This document shows, one piece after another, positions 52,068-61,728 of a stretch of 64,000 bases of DNA. The position numbers and the translations under genes were made by a program. The stretch spans positions 1-64,000 of the forward strand of contig NZ_JALAHI010000049.1 of the NCBI RefSeq assembly GCF_022711995.1. Direction: 5' to 3'. The notes below the pieces were generated by a model. The model ran no database searches. It was given only the letters and a program-made list of their open reading frames with translations, and was not told the origin of the DNA. The number at the start of each line of letters is the position of its first letter. Position 1 is the stretch's first letter. Origin of the DNA: Enterococcus sp. (GTDB lineage Bacteria > Bacillota > Bacilli > Lactobacillales > Enterococcaceae).

Positions 52068-52850
52068 TTATTTACGTAATACACCTAACAACAATCTAAC
52101 TTTTTCTTTTTTCGTCGTACCTTCTAACCCCTGAATCTGGATACGTCCAAATCCTCTAATCGATACGATATCCAGTAGATCCAACATAAAATCTGGACGT
52201 AACGTTTCTGTCCAATTGACTTTCACTTTGCCAGACTCGATGAGTTGTTTGGAACGCTGGCGCGAAATATTATAGACAGCAGAAATGACTGTATCCAAAC
52301 GAAGAGAGCTAACGGTTTCTCGTTCTTCGCTCCAACCGTCTTTTGGTATGATCAATTCCGTGTACTTTGTTTCTTCGAGTCGAACTGAGACATTTCCGAT
52401 TTTATCGACCTGCGTTTGGACAAAGGAACTAATTTCACTTGCCACAAATACTTGCCAATTTTCCCCATCAGAAATGATGTCACCAAAGTATTGCCTTTTG
52501 ACCCCTGTGCCCATTAATGTTCCTAACACCTTCCCATGACTCAGTACAGTGAATTTTTTGGGATAGATAATGGTAAACAAAACCAAATCAAATTCCTCAC
52601 TGGTAGGTTGGTAATAATCTGGATAAATGAGACACCGTCTTCTTTCAGCAGCTTCATAACCGCCAAAAAATTGAAAACTCAAATCGGTTGATTGACGAAT
52701 CAAGCTTTCAAGAATATAGGCTTGACGCGGATCAAGAAAATCTGTTAAGTGAGGGGCGTATTGCATCTGCACTTGTTCGATCCAACCTTGTGCAGAATCA
52801 ATAAAAGGGTGCTCATCGTTTCGAAAATGTTGATAGACATTTGCGTTCAC
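52068..52850 (-). CDS. ylmH: YlmH, S4-domain RNA-binding protein
   Basis: YlmH (260 aa) is the S4 protein of the dcw cluster; homologues bind stalled ribosomes/tRNA and act in quality control. The C-terminal S4 domain is LRLDTVISAVYNISRQRSKQLIESGKVKVNWTETL (about 178-215), the N-terminal part has HFRNDEHPFIDSAQGWIEQ and LLGVLRK ends the protein. The start codon is GTG; I prefer 52850, with AAGGGG 8 bases upstream, over a GTG at 52859 that overlaps this site. Confidence 0.93.
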   Translation of the reverse strand: MNANVYQHFRNDEHPFIDSAQGWIEQVQMQYAPHLTDFLDPRQAYILESLIRQSTDLSFQFFGGYEAAERRRCLIYPDYYQPTSEEFDLVLFTIIYPKKFTVLSHGKVLGTLMGTGVKRQYFGDIISDGENWQVFVASEISSFVQTQVDKIGNVSVRLEETKYTELIIPKDGWSEERETVSSLRLDTVISAVYNISRQRSKQLIESGKVKVNWTETLRPDFMLDLLDIVSIRGFGRIQIQGLEGTTKKEKVRLLLGVLRK

Positions 52851-52867
52851 CGATTTCACCCCTTACG

Positions 52868-53140
52868 TTAGAATAAGATTGCTTGTAGAATAACGAACAG
52901 TCCTTGTGATGCGAGCTGTAGTACAATAATAGCAAACGCAATCGTAAAATCAATGCCGCCAAAGCTCAGCTTCAGACGATCAAATAAACCTAAATACGGT
53001 TCACAGATTCTTGATAAGAAGCGGCCAAATGCTGATTGGTATCCTCCCGGAAACCAAGAAAGCAAGGCATAGATCACTAACATTACTGTATAAAGATATA
53101 CTGCATCACTGAGTAGCTTCAACAACCTAAAGATTAAAAT
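52868..53140 (-). CDS. yggT: YggT/YlmG family membrane protein (ATT start proposed)
   Basis: This small membrane protein of the dcw cluster has two helices (LYTVMLVIYALLSWFPGGY and DFTIAFAIIVLQLASQGLFVILQ) separated by the family loop FLSRICEPYLGLFDRLKL. No ATG or GTG opens the frame. GGAGG lies exactly 7 bases before an ATT at 53140, giving a 90-aa protein with LIFRLLKLLSDAVYLY before the first helix. A TTG at 53125 is possible but lies 22 bases from that site. It is 17 bases after sepF. The function is unknown; family members affect division and membrane organisation. Confidence 0.8.
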   Translation of the reverse strand: MLIFRLLKLLSDAVYLYTVMLVIYALLSWFPGGYQSAFGRFLSRICEPYLGLFDRLKLSFGGIDFTIAFAIIVLQLASQGLFVILQAILF

Positions 53141-53157
53141 ATGCTTTCCTCCTTGAC

Positions 53158-53766
53158 TCAGATATCGAAGAAATTAGTATCTGCCAATGTTTGGGCAGTG
53201 CCTTCGATCTCCATTCCTTTTGGCGTACACAAGAAGATTTCATCTCCTACGCGCTTGATATCACCATCTTCAGCGTACACTGTTCCCGTCAAAAAATCAA
53301 CTATTCGCCGTGCTTGATACTCTTCAATTAAATGAAAATTAACAAGTACAGCATCACCATTGATCACTTGTTTCGCAATTCCCATTGCTTCTGAATAAAC
53401 CCGTGGTTCTACGATAGTAATCTTCCCTGCAGCCTTGGATTTAATTTCTTTGGTTTTGGGATTACTGCGTTGTTGCGCCATAGAAACAACCTTTTCCTCT
53501 GTCTTTGCTGGACGCTGTCTTTCAACAGGACTGCTATATTCCGCACCTACTGCTGCACGCTGCGCCTGCTGTGATGGCATATGGCTTCGTGAAAATGTAT
53601 TGGTATTTTCAGAGCGTGTCATACGCGGTGCAGCATAAGAACTGCTTTGATTGACTGCGACATTTTGCGGAGATCTTACAGATTCTTGAGCGACTACACT
53701 TTCTTCGTAATAATCTTCTTCGTCTGTCAATCCAAAAAAATTAGTCAGTTTTTCTTTTAAAGACAT
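53158..53766 (-). CDS. sepF: Cell-division protein SepF
   Basis: SepF bundles FtsZ filaments and anchors them to the membrane. The 202-aa protein has an N-terminal amphipathic membrane helix ([12 protein letters not shown]), a variable Gln/Ser-rich linker to about residue 115, and the C-terminal core [46 protein letters not shown] ... [10 protein letters not shown]. It is located between yggS and yggT, as in relatives. Confidence 0.96.
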   Translation of the reverse strand: MSLKEKLTNFFGLTDEEDYYEESVVAQESVRSPQNVAVNQSSSYAAPRMTRSENTNTFSRSHMPSQQAQRAAVGAEYSSPVERQRPAKTEEKVVSMAQQRSNPKTKEIKSKAAGKITIVEPRVYSEAMGIAKQVINGDAVLVNFHLIEEYQARRIVDFLTGTVYAEDGDIKRVGDEIFLCTPKGMEIEGTAQTLADTNFFDI

Positions 53767-53779
53767 ATGTCAACCTCCT

Positions 53780-54454
53780 TTACTCCTGAAATAATGCGGT
53801 GCCGATACGAACAACTGTCGCACCCGCTTGAATCGCAATGGCAAAATCATTGCTCATGCCCATACTTGTTTCTGTACAAGGAGCATGTGCCAAGTGTAGC
53901 GCTGCGATTTTTTCTTGTAGTGTTTTTAATTGATGAAAGTACTGCTGTTGCTCTGCTTCTGAAGAAGCAAGTGGTGCCATGGTCATTAAGCCGATAACCT
54001 TGATTTTGTCATAAGGTTGCAATTCTTCAATAAATGAGCGAACTGTTTCCGGAGCAATTCCTTGTTTACTTGCTTCTCCTGAGACATTGACTTCCACAAA
54101 ACAGGCAATTGGTTGGACAGCCCGTTTTTGAATCTCTTGAGCCAACTTCAGTGAGTCTAACGCATGAAAATAATGAATTTCATTTATAATTGATTTTACC
54201 TTTCTGCGTTGCAAATTACCAATAAAATGCCACTTGACCTCGGGAAAATCAGCCAATAGCTGCTTCTTTTCCAATAATTTTTCTACACGGTTCTCCCCGC
54301 AGTCAGTAACCCCTGCCTCGATGATCTCCCGTGTTTTTTCGCTATCGACAGATTTCGTCACAGCAACCAGACGCACGTCACTTGCTTTTCTAGAAACAAG
54401 AGCACAAGAATCCTGGATCTCTTGCTGGATCTTGTGCAAGTTCTCAGAAATCAT
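53780..54454 (-). CDS. yggS: YggS/YlmE PLP-homeostasis protein
   Basis: This 224-aa single-domain PLP-binding TIM-barrel protein buffers pyridoxal phosphate and has no known catalytic turnover. The PLP lysine is in VRLVAVTKSVDSEK (about residue 34), with CGENRVEKLLEKK, WHFIGNLQRRK, FVEVNVSGEASKQGI and TSMGMSNDFAIAIQAGATVVRIGTALF. It sits between ftsZ and sepF. The start is ATG 54454 after GGAGG. Confidence 0.95.
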   Translation of the reverse strand: MISENLHKIQQEIQDSCALVSRKASDVRLVAVTKSVDSEKTREIIEAGVTDCGENRVEKLLEKKQLLADFPEVKWHFIGNLQRRKVKSIINEIHYFHALDSLKLAQEIQKRAVQPIACFVEVNVSGEASKQGIAPETVRSFIEELQPYDKIKVIGLMTMAPLASSEAEQQQYFHQLKTLQEKIAALHLAHAPCTETSMGMSNDFAIAIQAGATVVRIGTALFQE

Positions 54455-54466
54455 GTGCTCTGCCTC

Positions 54467-55705
54467 CTAGCGTTTGCGACGGAAGAATGGGGGTGTACTT
54501 AATTCATCGTCGTCATTTGTTTTTACTTCATCTCTGTTAAATGTATCAAATTCTTTTTTCTCAACATTTTCAAATTGGCTTCCTTCTACTTTAGGACGAA
54601 CATTTTGTTCTTTGCGAATATCCCAATCGCCAAAACCATGATCATCTTCTCCATGTGAAGGTTTCGCTTGATCCATATCTAACGTTGGTTTTTGTGGAAT
54701 CGAGTGAATTTGGCCTTGTCTACTTGTGCGAGAAGAGCGTTCCTTTTTTGAAGGATCGATCCCTGTAGCAATCACTGTCACGCGAATTTCATCTCCTAGA
54801 TCTTCATTGATTGAAGTACCTAGAATAATGTTGACATCGCCAGTTGCAGCATGAGCTACGATATCAGAAGCATCTTGTGCTTCAAATAACGTCATGTCCA
54901 ATCCGCCGGTAATGTTTAGCAAGACTTGTTCTGCACCATCGATCGATGTTTCTAGCAATGGTGAAGAAATGGCTTTTTTCGTTGCTTCGATGACACGTTC
55001 TTCACCGCTGGCAACACCGATTCCCATCAATGCTGTTCCTTGGTTTTCCATCACTGTCTTCACGTCAGCGAAGTCCAAGTTGACATAGCCTGGTGCAGTG
55101 ATTAGATCAGAGATCCCTTGAACACCTTGACGCAACACATTGTCTGCTTCACGGAATGCTTCCAACATCGGTGTCTTCTTGTCAACTACTTCTAATAAGC
55201 GGTTGTTTGAGATGATCAATAATGTATCAACATTTTCTTTTAATTTGGCAATTCCTTCCGCTGCAAAACGGCCACGTTTTGGTCCTTCAAAGGTGAATGG
55301 ACGAGTCACTACGCCGACTGTCAAAGCACCGATTTCTTTGGCCAATTTAGCAACGATTGGTGCCGCACCCGTTCCGGTACCTCCACCCATGCCGGCAGTA
55401 ATAAAGATCATGTCTGCCCCTTGCAAGGAATCGCGAATAGCGTCTTCACTTTCTTCTGCAGCTTTTTGCCCAACTTCTGGTTGAGAGCCTGCACCTAGAC
55501 CACGAGTATATTTAGGGCCTAATTGAATAACTGTTTCAGCTTTTGAATTTTTCAGCGCCTGCACATCTGTGTTGGCTGCGATAAATTCGACACCCTTAAC
55601 GTTTTCTTCGATCATACGGTTCACAGCATTGCCGCCGCCGCCGCCGACACCGATAACTTTGATTACAGCGCCATCATTGATATTGTTATCAATTGAAAAT
55701 TCCAT
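54467..55705 (-). CDS. ftsZ: Cell-division GTPase FtsZ
   Basis: FtsZ is the tubulin homologue that forms the Z ring. The 412-aa protein has [17 protein letters not shown], the tubulin signature [16 protein letters not shown], the T7 loop with [11 protein letters not shown], an acidic disordered linker (residues about 320-395) and the conserved C-terminal peptide [14 protein letters not shown] that binds FtsA and SepF. ATG 55705 is chosen after AGGAGG; upstream residues in the open frame are not part of FtsZ. It follows ftsA by 31 bases. Confidence 0.97.
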   Translation of the reverse strand: MEFSIDNNINDGAVIKVIGVGGGGGNAVNRMIEENVKGVEFIAANTDVQALKNSKAETVIQLGPKYTRGLGAGSQPEVGQKAAEESEDAIRDSLQGADMIFITAGMGGGTGTGAAPIVAKLAKEIGALTVGVVTRPFTFEGPKRGRFAAEGIAKLKENVDTLLIISNNRLLEVVDKKTPMLEAFREADNVLRQGVQGISDLITAPGYVNLDFADVKTVMENQGTALMGIGVASGEERVIEATKKAISSPLLETSIDGAEQVLLNITGGLDMTLFEAQDASDIVAHAATGDVNIILGTSINEDLGDEIRVTVIATGIDPSKKERSSRTSRQGQIHSIPQKPTLDMDQAKPSHGEDDHGFGDWDIRKEQNVRPKVEGSQFENVEKKEFDTFNRDEVKTNDDDELSTPPFFRRKR

Positions 55706-55736
55706 AGTTTGTCTTCCTCCTGAGTATCGTTTTAGA

Positions 55737-57056
55737 TTATTCAAAGATATTTGAGAAGAAATCTTTTACGCGATTTGGAATTGATTCGCTTTTCTTCTCT
55801 TCTTCTGGTTCTTCATAAGTTTCTTCCGGAGCTTCATATTGTTCATAAGAAATCTCTTGTTGGATCGCCACAGGTTGTTGTTGTGTCGTACGCTCACCCG
55901 TGATCGCACTTTTAGCCAGCTGATAAACTTCACTTAAATTAGCAGAATAATCAACGATACTGATCACATTAGTGAAAACTGGATTTCTCAATCCCATATG
56001 ATTTGGTACGTACAATTTAACATTTGTTTCAAAGACTTCTTGGGCTAAATCAACGACACCAGGTAAACTTGCCGCACCACCAGTTAAAATAATACCGCCT
56101 GGCAAATCAAAGGCATCGATTTCATCCAATACATCTTTTGATTTATTAAAAATCTGTTCCATTCGTGCTTCAATGATTTCAGCCAGATAGCGTTCATCGA
56201 TTTTGACAGGTTCAGATTTACCAATGACATCCACTGGAAATTCTTCGCTTGCCGAAGTCCGTTCTGGATAAGCATCGCCATAATTGATTTTTAATGCCTC
56301 TGCATTATTGAAAGAAGTGTTCAATACTGTGGAGATGTCTTTGGTTACAAATTCTCCACCTTCTTGATTGACATGGGTGAATTTCAACTGTTTGTCATGC
56401 ATTACCGAAGTTGTTGTTTGACCGCCACCAATATCAATCACGATCGTACCAAAGTCTTTTTCACCATCTGATAAAATCGACTCAGTCAAAGCTAATGGTG
56501 TGATCACAAGTTCGTTGACAATCAAGCCAGACTTTTCAACACATTTGCGAATATTGTGCAAGATGGTTTTAGGGCCGGTGTAAACTACCCCAAACATCTC
56601 CAAACGGACGCCAATCATTCCGCGAGGGTCTTTGATTCCTTCAAAGCCATCCACAGTAAACTCTTGTGGTAAAATGGCAATGATTTGTCTTTCAGGAGGT
56701 GTAGAACGAACAAGCGCTGCTGATGCTACGTTACGTACATCTTCATCAGTGATTTCTTTTGATTCGCTGTTAACAGCAATCATCCCTTGGCAATTTTCAA
56801 CTTCTAATAGATTAGCTGGCACTCCTACACTCACGCTGCGAATTTGAATACCTGCTTTTTCTTCTGCTTGTCTTACTGCTCTTTGGATGGCTTGAACCGT
56901 CTTGTCAATGTCTACAATGATTCCGCGGTTGATTCCTTCTGATTTTGCATTTCCTACACCAATAATGTTCATTTGGCTATCAACGTATTCAGCTACAACA
57001 ACTTTCACAGATGTCGTACCAATATCGAGGCCAACATACATTCCCGTTTTTGCCAT
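55737..57056 (-). CDS. ftsA: Cell-division protein FtsA
   Basis: FtsA is the actin-like ATPase that tethers FtsZ filaments. The 439-aa protein has phosphate 1 [13 protein letters not shown], the 1C domain, phosphate 2 [15 protein letters not shown], adenosine motif [19 protein letters not shown], and a C-terminal linker rich in Gln and Glu, ending in an amphipathic membrane helix ([12 protein letters not shown]). The ATG at 57056 follows AGGAGG by 11 bases. An extended -10 promoter lies upstream (57150-57180). Confidence 0.97.
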   Translation of the reverse strand: MAKTGMYVGLDIGTTSVKVVVAEYVDSQMNIIGVGNAKSEGINRGIIVDIDKTVQAIQRAVRQAEEKAGIQIRSVSVGVPANLLEVENCQGMIAVNSESKEITDEDVRNVASAALVRSTPPERQIIAILPQEFTVDGFEGIKDPRGMIGVRLEMFGVVYTGPKTILHNIRKCVEKSGLIVNELVITPLALTESILSDGEKDFGTIVIDIGGGQTTTSVMHDKQLKFTHVNQEGGEFVTKDISTVLNTSFNNAEALKINYGDAYPERTSASEEFPVDVIGKSEPVKIDERYLAEIIEARMEQIFNKSKDVLDEIDAFDLPGGIILTGGAASLPGVVDLAQEVFETNVKLYVPNHMGLRNPVFTNVISIVDYSANLSEVYQLAKSAITGERTTQQQPVAIQQEISYEQYEAPEETYEEPEEEKKSESIPNRVKDFFSNIFE

Positions 57057-57149
57057 GGATGGGGTTCCCTCCTACTTAATTTGCATATATCGCGAACCTT
57101 GAAAAGTTCGTATTTATATTTAATTAGAATAATTTGTTCACTGTTACCA

Positions 57150-57180
57150 ATTCTACCATATAATAGCGATTTTTAGAAAC
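57150..57180 (-). promoter_or_regulatory. Possible promoter before ftsA
   Basis: On the minus strand TGGTAGAAT (TGn-extended -10; TAGAAT at 57150-57155) lies in the 154-base gap between divIB and ftsA, about 94 bases before the ftsA start. The -35 (TTCTAA-type) is poor. Confidence 0.5.
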
Positions 57181-57210
57181 AAGTTAATGAAAAAAACTCT
57201 TGAATTTTTC

Positions 57211-58230
57211 CTAAGAATCCCCTTCGGTCGATTGTTCTGTGCTTGTTTTACTCTCTTTTGTATTGGAAATCGGATAAGTGAAGATTCCCACTTCCATATC
57301 AATGATACTGTCCTCTTTTAAATCCTTTACGATTTGCGGATAATATTGCATTTGACTGACCATATTCGAAATGTTTACAATCACTTGATTGCCATCGTTC
57401 ATATAGATTGTCAAAAGTTCATCATTGCTCTTACGAGGCGTGTATTTGATCTGAGAAATCCCTTCTCGGATCTCTTGATTTAACTGCTGATACGCAGTCA
57501 GAACTTCTTTGATTTTTGACTGATCTGAAAAACTTTCCAAGATAGGAAGGCCTTCCACTGGTTGATCACTTGGTTCTTTGAGCACCGCACCACTTTCCAG
57601 AATTGGAGAATATTGGTTATCACTAGCCAATAACGCGACTTCGTGATACTCAGATACCTTGACCTTGAGTTGGTTAAAAGAAGTAATCGTGACTTGGACA
57701 TTTTTAACACGAGGCAATGCTTTTTTGATGGCTTGCTCCGTTTGTTCCCGATCAAAATACTGTGGCCACAATTCTTCTCCGGTGGTCAATTCTGAATGTT
57801 CGATAATGGATTGGGTAGGTACTTGATCATTGCCCACGACTGTAATACTTGCTAATTTACTCAACGGAGAAACGTAATACAGCACAATGAGTAACGGGAT
57901 CAATAAAACTCCTATGATCAATAGCAGTCGCCGCCACAAAATTCGATTACGGTATTTTTTTATGTTTGGTAACCGATCAGCAAACGAGCGGGGAACTGAA
58001 TCCGACGCATTTGTCTCCGACTCGTCAAGCTCTGCTTGATGTTCTTCGGTATCCGTTTCTTGATACTGTTCTTGGTCTTTATCTGAATGATTTCCTGAAA
58101 TGACGGAAGGAGACCAGCCAGGTTGTTCGCCATGCTCTTTTTGGTAACGCAGATTTTCTTTCTGCCAAGGAGTCAATTCTTCTGTCGTGGGGGTGGTTTG
58201 ATCATCATGCGGTTTCTGATCTTTACTGAT
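57211..58230 (-). CDS. divIB: Cell-division protein DivIB (FtsQ), ATC start proposed
   Basis: DivIB is the bitopic divisome protein that works with FtsL and DivIC. The protein of about 339 aa has a charged cytoplasmic part (LTPWQKENLRYQKEHGEQ), one helix (about LLLIIGVLLIPLLIVLYYVS), a POTRA domain (LASITVVGNDQVPTQSIIEHS) and a beta domain with an acidic tail. No ATG, GTG or TTG with a ribosome site opens it. The only AAGGAG lies exactly 8 bases before an ATC at 58230, in frame; an ATT six bases earlier is too close. The TTG at 58176 has no ribosome site. It lies 32 bases after murG. Confidence 0.85.
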   Translation of the reverse strand: MSKDQKPHDDQTTPTTEELTPWQKENLRYQKEHGEQPGWSPSVISGNHSDKDQEQYQETDTEEHQAELDESETNASDSVPRSFADRLPNIKKYRNRILWRRLLLIIGVLLIPLLIVLYYVSPLSKLASITVVGNDQVPTQSIIEHSELTTGEELWPQYFDREQTEQAIKKALPRVKNVQVTITSFNQLKVKVSEYHEVALLASDNQYSPILESGAVLKEPSDQPVEGLPILESFSDQSKIKEVLTAYQQLNQEIREGISQIKYTPRKSNDELLTIYMNDGNQVIVNISNMVSQMQYYPQIVKDLKEDSIIDMEVGIFTYPISNTKESKTSTEQSTEGDS

Positions 58231-58262
58231 GACAATCTCTCCTTTCTATCCAACACATTGTA

Positions 58263-59357
58263 CTATTTGATTACCTCTTGCACAAGTCGAAATAGCCGTT
58301 CAGAAGCATCACTGATTCCTTGCTCTTTCGATGCCTTCGCCATTTCTATCCGTAGGTTTTCATCACTCATGATCGCATCGACACAGGCAATAAGATTTTG
58401 ACTATTCAACTCGCTATCCGCAATCATCTTAACTGCTCCAGCATTGACCAAGCTTTGCGCATTTTTCGTTTGATGGTCATTGGTCACATAAGGGCTAGGA
58501 ATCAAAATTGCTGGTAACCCTAGTGCAGTAAATTCTGCGATCGATGTAGCCCCTGCTCGTCCGATCAGCAAATCACTATTGGCCATGACTTCTGCCATTT
58601 GATCAATGTAGGGACGGATGCTGATATTTGGAAAAGCATCTTTTGACATCCCGATTTTTTCTTCAATTTCTTGATAATAACGCTCACCAGAAGCATAGAG
58701 CAACTGGTAGTCTTTTTGGGCGAAAAGGGGGATGGCTTCAATGATCGCTTGATTGATTTTCAGTGCCCCTTGACTACCGCCAAAAACCAGAACTGTTTTT
58801 TTCTTAGGATCAAGATCATAGGAAGCAAGGATCGCCGATTTCTGGCTGTTTTTCACTTCCTGTCCCCGAGGATTTCCTACTAAGACAGTCTTCTTTTCAG
58901 GAAAATAATGGGCAGCATCTTGAAAGGCGATCGCGATTTTATCCACATACCTAGTCAAAAATTTATTCGTGATCCCCGGAACACTGTTTTGCTCATGGAT
59001 GATCGTCGGAATCTTGAGGGCAGATGCCGCATAGACCACTGCGCCAGACACATAGCCCCCAGTTCCGATCACAACATCTGGCTGAAATTCCTTAAGTATT
59101 TTTTTTGCTTCCCGGTAACTTTTCAAAAAGAGGTGGATCGTTTTCACGTTATCCAATGAAAGTTTCCGTCTGAAGCCTTGGATTTCTAATGTTTTAAATG
59201 GGATGCCAGTAGGAGGAACGATTTTGTTCTCTAAACCACGGTTAGCCCCAATATATAAAAATTCAGCTGTTGGGTCAATGGAACGAACATAGTCGACAAA
59301 AGATAACGCCGGATAGATATGTCCTCCGGTTCCACCACCAGTTACAAGTATTTTCAT
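58263..59357 (-). CDS. murG: UDP-GlcNAc:lipid I N-acetylglucosaminyltransferase
   Basis: MurG adds GlcNAc to lipid I to make lipid II on the inner face of the membrane. The 364-aa protein has the G-loops [18 protein letters not shown] and [28 protein letters not shown], and [34 protein letters not shown], the donor site. The ATG overlaps the last bases of murD by 4 (ATGA), implying coupling. Confidence 0.97.
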   Translation of the reverse strand: MKILVTGGGTGGHIYPALSFVDYVRSIDPTAEFLYIGANRGLENKIVPPTGIPFKTLEIQGFRRKLSLDNVKTIHLFLKSYREAKKILKEFQPDVVIGTGGYVSGAVVYAASALKIPTIIHEQNSVPGITNKFLTRYVDKIAIAFQDAAHYFPEKKTVLVGNPRGQEVKNSQKSAILASYDLDPKKKTVLVFGGSQGALKINQAIIEAIPLFAQKDYQLLYASGERYYQEIEEKIGMSKDAFPNISIRPYIDQMAEVMANSDLLIGRAGATSIAEFTALGLPAILIPSPYVTNDHQTKNAQSLVNAGAVKMIADSELNSQNLIACVDAIMSDENLRIEMAKASKEQGISDASERLFRLVQEVIK

Positions 59358-60730
59358 TCGCTTCGCTCATTTCTCTTAAGTTCTGCTACTGCCGCCATAA
59401 ATTTATCTCCGCGCACTTCAAAATTAGGATATTGATCCCAACTTGCATTGGCTGGTGATAAAAGCACGGTATCTCCTGGTTGACTTAATCGATACGCAAG
59501 AGGGACGGCCGTTGTCACATCTTCTGTTAATTCGATCGTTTTGATTCCTGCTTTACGAGCAGTTTCAGCAAGTTTGTCTTTTGTTTGGCCAAACAAAATG
59601 ATTGCCTTTAGGTTTTGCAATGCTGGGATCAGTTCATCAAAGGAGTTGCCGCGATCCAGACCGCCAGCCAACAAAATCAATTGTTCATTTTGAAAGCCGC
59701 CTAATGCCATTTCAGTTGCCAAACTATTGGTGGCTTTCGAGTCGTTAAAGAAACGAATTCCAGCAATCGTATCCACATATTGGGTACGATGAGGCACACC
59801 AGTAAAGGTATGTAAGGCTTGTGCGATGGCTTCATTTTTCACGCCTTCTAGTTTGGCCACTGCAATCGCAGCTAACGCATTTTCAATATTGTGGTTTCCT
59901 GGAACGCCAAGTTCAGAAACAGGCATGATCACTTCATCTTTAAAATAAAGCTGTTCTTCTAAAAGATACGCACCTTCAACTTTTTGTTTTGTTGAAAAAG
60001 GCACTACTTGTGCTTTTGTTTGCTGAGAAAGTTCCATCAGTTCTGGCTGATTCCAGTTGATGACCAGAAAATCTTTTTCGGTCATATTTTGTTGCAACCG
60101 CCATTTGGCACGAACATATTCAGAACGGCTGCCGTGATAATCAAGATGGGCTTCATAAATATTCGTAATCACCGCAATGTTTGGGTGAAAGGTATCGATC
60201 CCCATTAATTGGAAACTGGATAGCTCCATGACCAAACGATCTTCCGCGGTCGCAGTTTGAGCCACTGTACTTGCTGGAAAGCCGATATTTCCGGATAACA
60301 ATGCCCGACCTTTTGTAAGCCCTGCATTTAAGACATTTGCAATCATCGTAGTGGTTGTGGTCTTTCCGTTGGTTCCCGTGATCCCAATGATGGGTGCGTC
60401 AGAAATTTTATAAGCCAACTCAACTTCTGTGATGATGGGAATATCTTTCTCGATCGCTTTTTGAACAATCGGTTGCTCGTAAGGAATTCCCGGATTTTTG
60501 ACCACCAGTGAAAATCCTTCATCCAACAGTTCGATAGGATGACTGCCAGTGATCACTTTGATGCCTAACGCCAAAAGATCCTGTGCTTCTGGATTTTCGG
60601 CAAAGGGTTTTCCGTCATTAACCGTAACAAGTGCGCCCAAATTGTGTAACAATTTAGCCGCACTAAACCCACTTTTTGCCAATCCTAGCACAAGAACTTT
60701 TTTATTTTGATATTCATTTATATTTTTCAT
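59354..60730 (-). CDS. murD: UDP-N-acetylmuramoyl-L-alanine:D-glutamate ligase
   Basis: MurD adds D-glutamate to UDP-MurNAc-L-Ala. The 458-aa protein has the N-terminal UDP-binding fold [19 protein letters not shown], the ATP loop [18 protein letters not shown] (about residues 115-132), [20 protein letters not shown] and [22 protein letters not shown] with the carbamylated-Lys region. ATG 60730 is chosen because it opens the conserved sequence; GGAG lies 11 bases upstream, and an ATG at 60739 is too near. It overlaps murG and follows mraY by 14 bases. Confidence 0.96.
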   Translation of the reverse strand: MKNINEYQNKKVLVLGLAKSGFSAAKLLHNLGALVTVNDGKPFAENPEAQDLLALGIKVITGSHPIELLDEGFSLVVKNPGIPYEQPIVQKAIEKDIPIITEVELAYKISDAPIIGITGTNGKTTTTTMIANVLNAGLTKGRALLSGNIGFPASTVAQTATAEDRLVMELSSFQLMGIDTFHPNIAVITNIYEAHLDYHGSRSEYVRAKWRLQQNMTEKDFLVINWNQPELMELSQQTKAQVVPFSTKQKVEGAYLLEEQLYFKDEVIMPVSELGVPGNHNIENALAAIAVAKLEGVKNEAIAQALHTFTGVPHRTQYVDTIAGIRFFNDSKATNSLATEMALGGFQNEQLILLAGGLDRGNSFDELIPALQNLKAIILFGQTKDKLAETARKAGIKTIELTEDVTTAVPLAYRLSQPGDTVLLSPANASWDQYPNFEVRGDKFMAAVAELKRNERSE

Positions 60731-60744
60731 ATGATTCATCTCTC

Positions 60745-61707
60745 CTACCATACAATCACTAATGTGATGATCGAACATCCTAAAGCGATCAGCCAAAAAA
60801 TTGTATCGATCTTCCATTCCGACCAGCCACTCATTTCAAAATGGTGATGAATAGGCGACATTTTAAAAATGCGTTTACCAGTCAATTTGAAAGAAGCAAC
60901 TTGCAACATCACACTTGCTGTTTCAATCACATAAACAAGTCCGATCAGCAACAACGTCCATTCTTGGTGAAGCAATATCGAAATTGCCGCTAAAAGACCA
61001 CCTAATGCAAGGGAGCCCACATCGCCCATAAATATTTTTGCTGGTTTTCGATTGTATGGAAAGAATCCGATCAAGCCGCCAATGACCGCTAAACAAACGA
61101 TGAGGACATCGATTTGATCTTGTCGCCAAGCAATAAGTCCGTAAGTGGCAAAAGAAATCGTGCCCAGTCCTGCCACCAAGCCATCAATTCCGTCTGTTAA
61201 GTTAACCGCATTTGAAAAACCGACTAACCAAAAAATCACAAATGCACCATAGAAAAATGATAGTGGCAGCTCAATTCCAAAAAAGTTTAGCGTATTGGCA
61301 TTTCCTTCTGACAAGAAAACGAGGTAGAAGACAATGCCCCCTACGATTTGGCCAATCAGTTTCTGGATAGAATTCAATCCCATGTTACGCTTCTTGAAAA
61401 TTTTGATAAAGTCATCTAAAAATCCAAGGGCGCCATAGACCAAGACAATAAATAACAAAATGAACAGGGATGCTGTCAGTTGTTGCTGCCACGCACCCAC
61501 CCAAATAGCTGTGATCAGTGCCGCAATCAAAAATACGAAGCCGCCCATCGTAGGAGTGCCCGCCTTGACATTATGCCATTTTGGCCCTTCCCCACGAATC
61601 TCTTGTCCGTATTTTTTCATTTGAAAATAGCCGATAAATAGCGGCATTGCAGCAGTAACGATTGCAAAACTGCTGGCAAGTGGCAATATCATCTCTGTCC
61701 ATTTCAT
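60745..61707 (-). CDS. mraY: Phospho-N-acetylmuramoyl-pentapeptide transferase
   Basis: MraY transfers phospho-MurNAc-pentapeptide to undecaprenyl phosphate, making lipid I. The 320-aa protein has ten helices with [24 protein letters not shown] (paired Asp), [29 protein letters not shown] and [18 protein letters not shown] with the three-His motif. ATG 61707 follows GGGAGAG. It lies 21 bases downstream of the PBP gene. Confidence 0.97.
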   Translation of the reverse strand: MKWTEMILPLASSFAIVTAAMPLFIGYFQMKKYGQEIRGEGPKWHNVKAGTPTMGGFVFLIAALITAIWVGAWQQQLTASLFILLFIVLVYGALGFLDDFIKIFKKRNMGLNSIQKLIGQIVGGIVFYLVFLSEGNANTLNFFGIELPLSFFYGAFVIFWLVGFSNAVNLTDGIDGLVAGLGTISFATYGLIAWRQDQIDVLIVCLAVIGGLIGFFPYNRKPAKIFMGDVGSLALGGLLAAISILLHQEWTLLLIGLVYVIETASVMLQVASFKLTGKRIFKMSPIHHHFEMSGWSEWKIDTIFWLIALGCSIITLVIVW

Positions 61708-61728
61708 AGCGTTCTCTCCCATTTAATC

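Noticed and set aside
54894..55754. Plus-strand frames opposite ftsZ
   Set aside because: Antisense shadows of a highly conserved gene.
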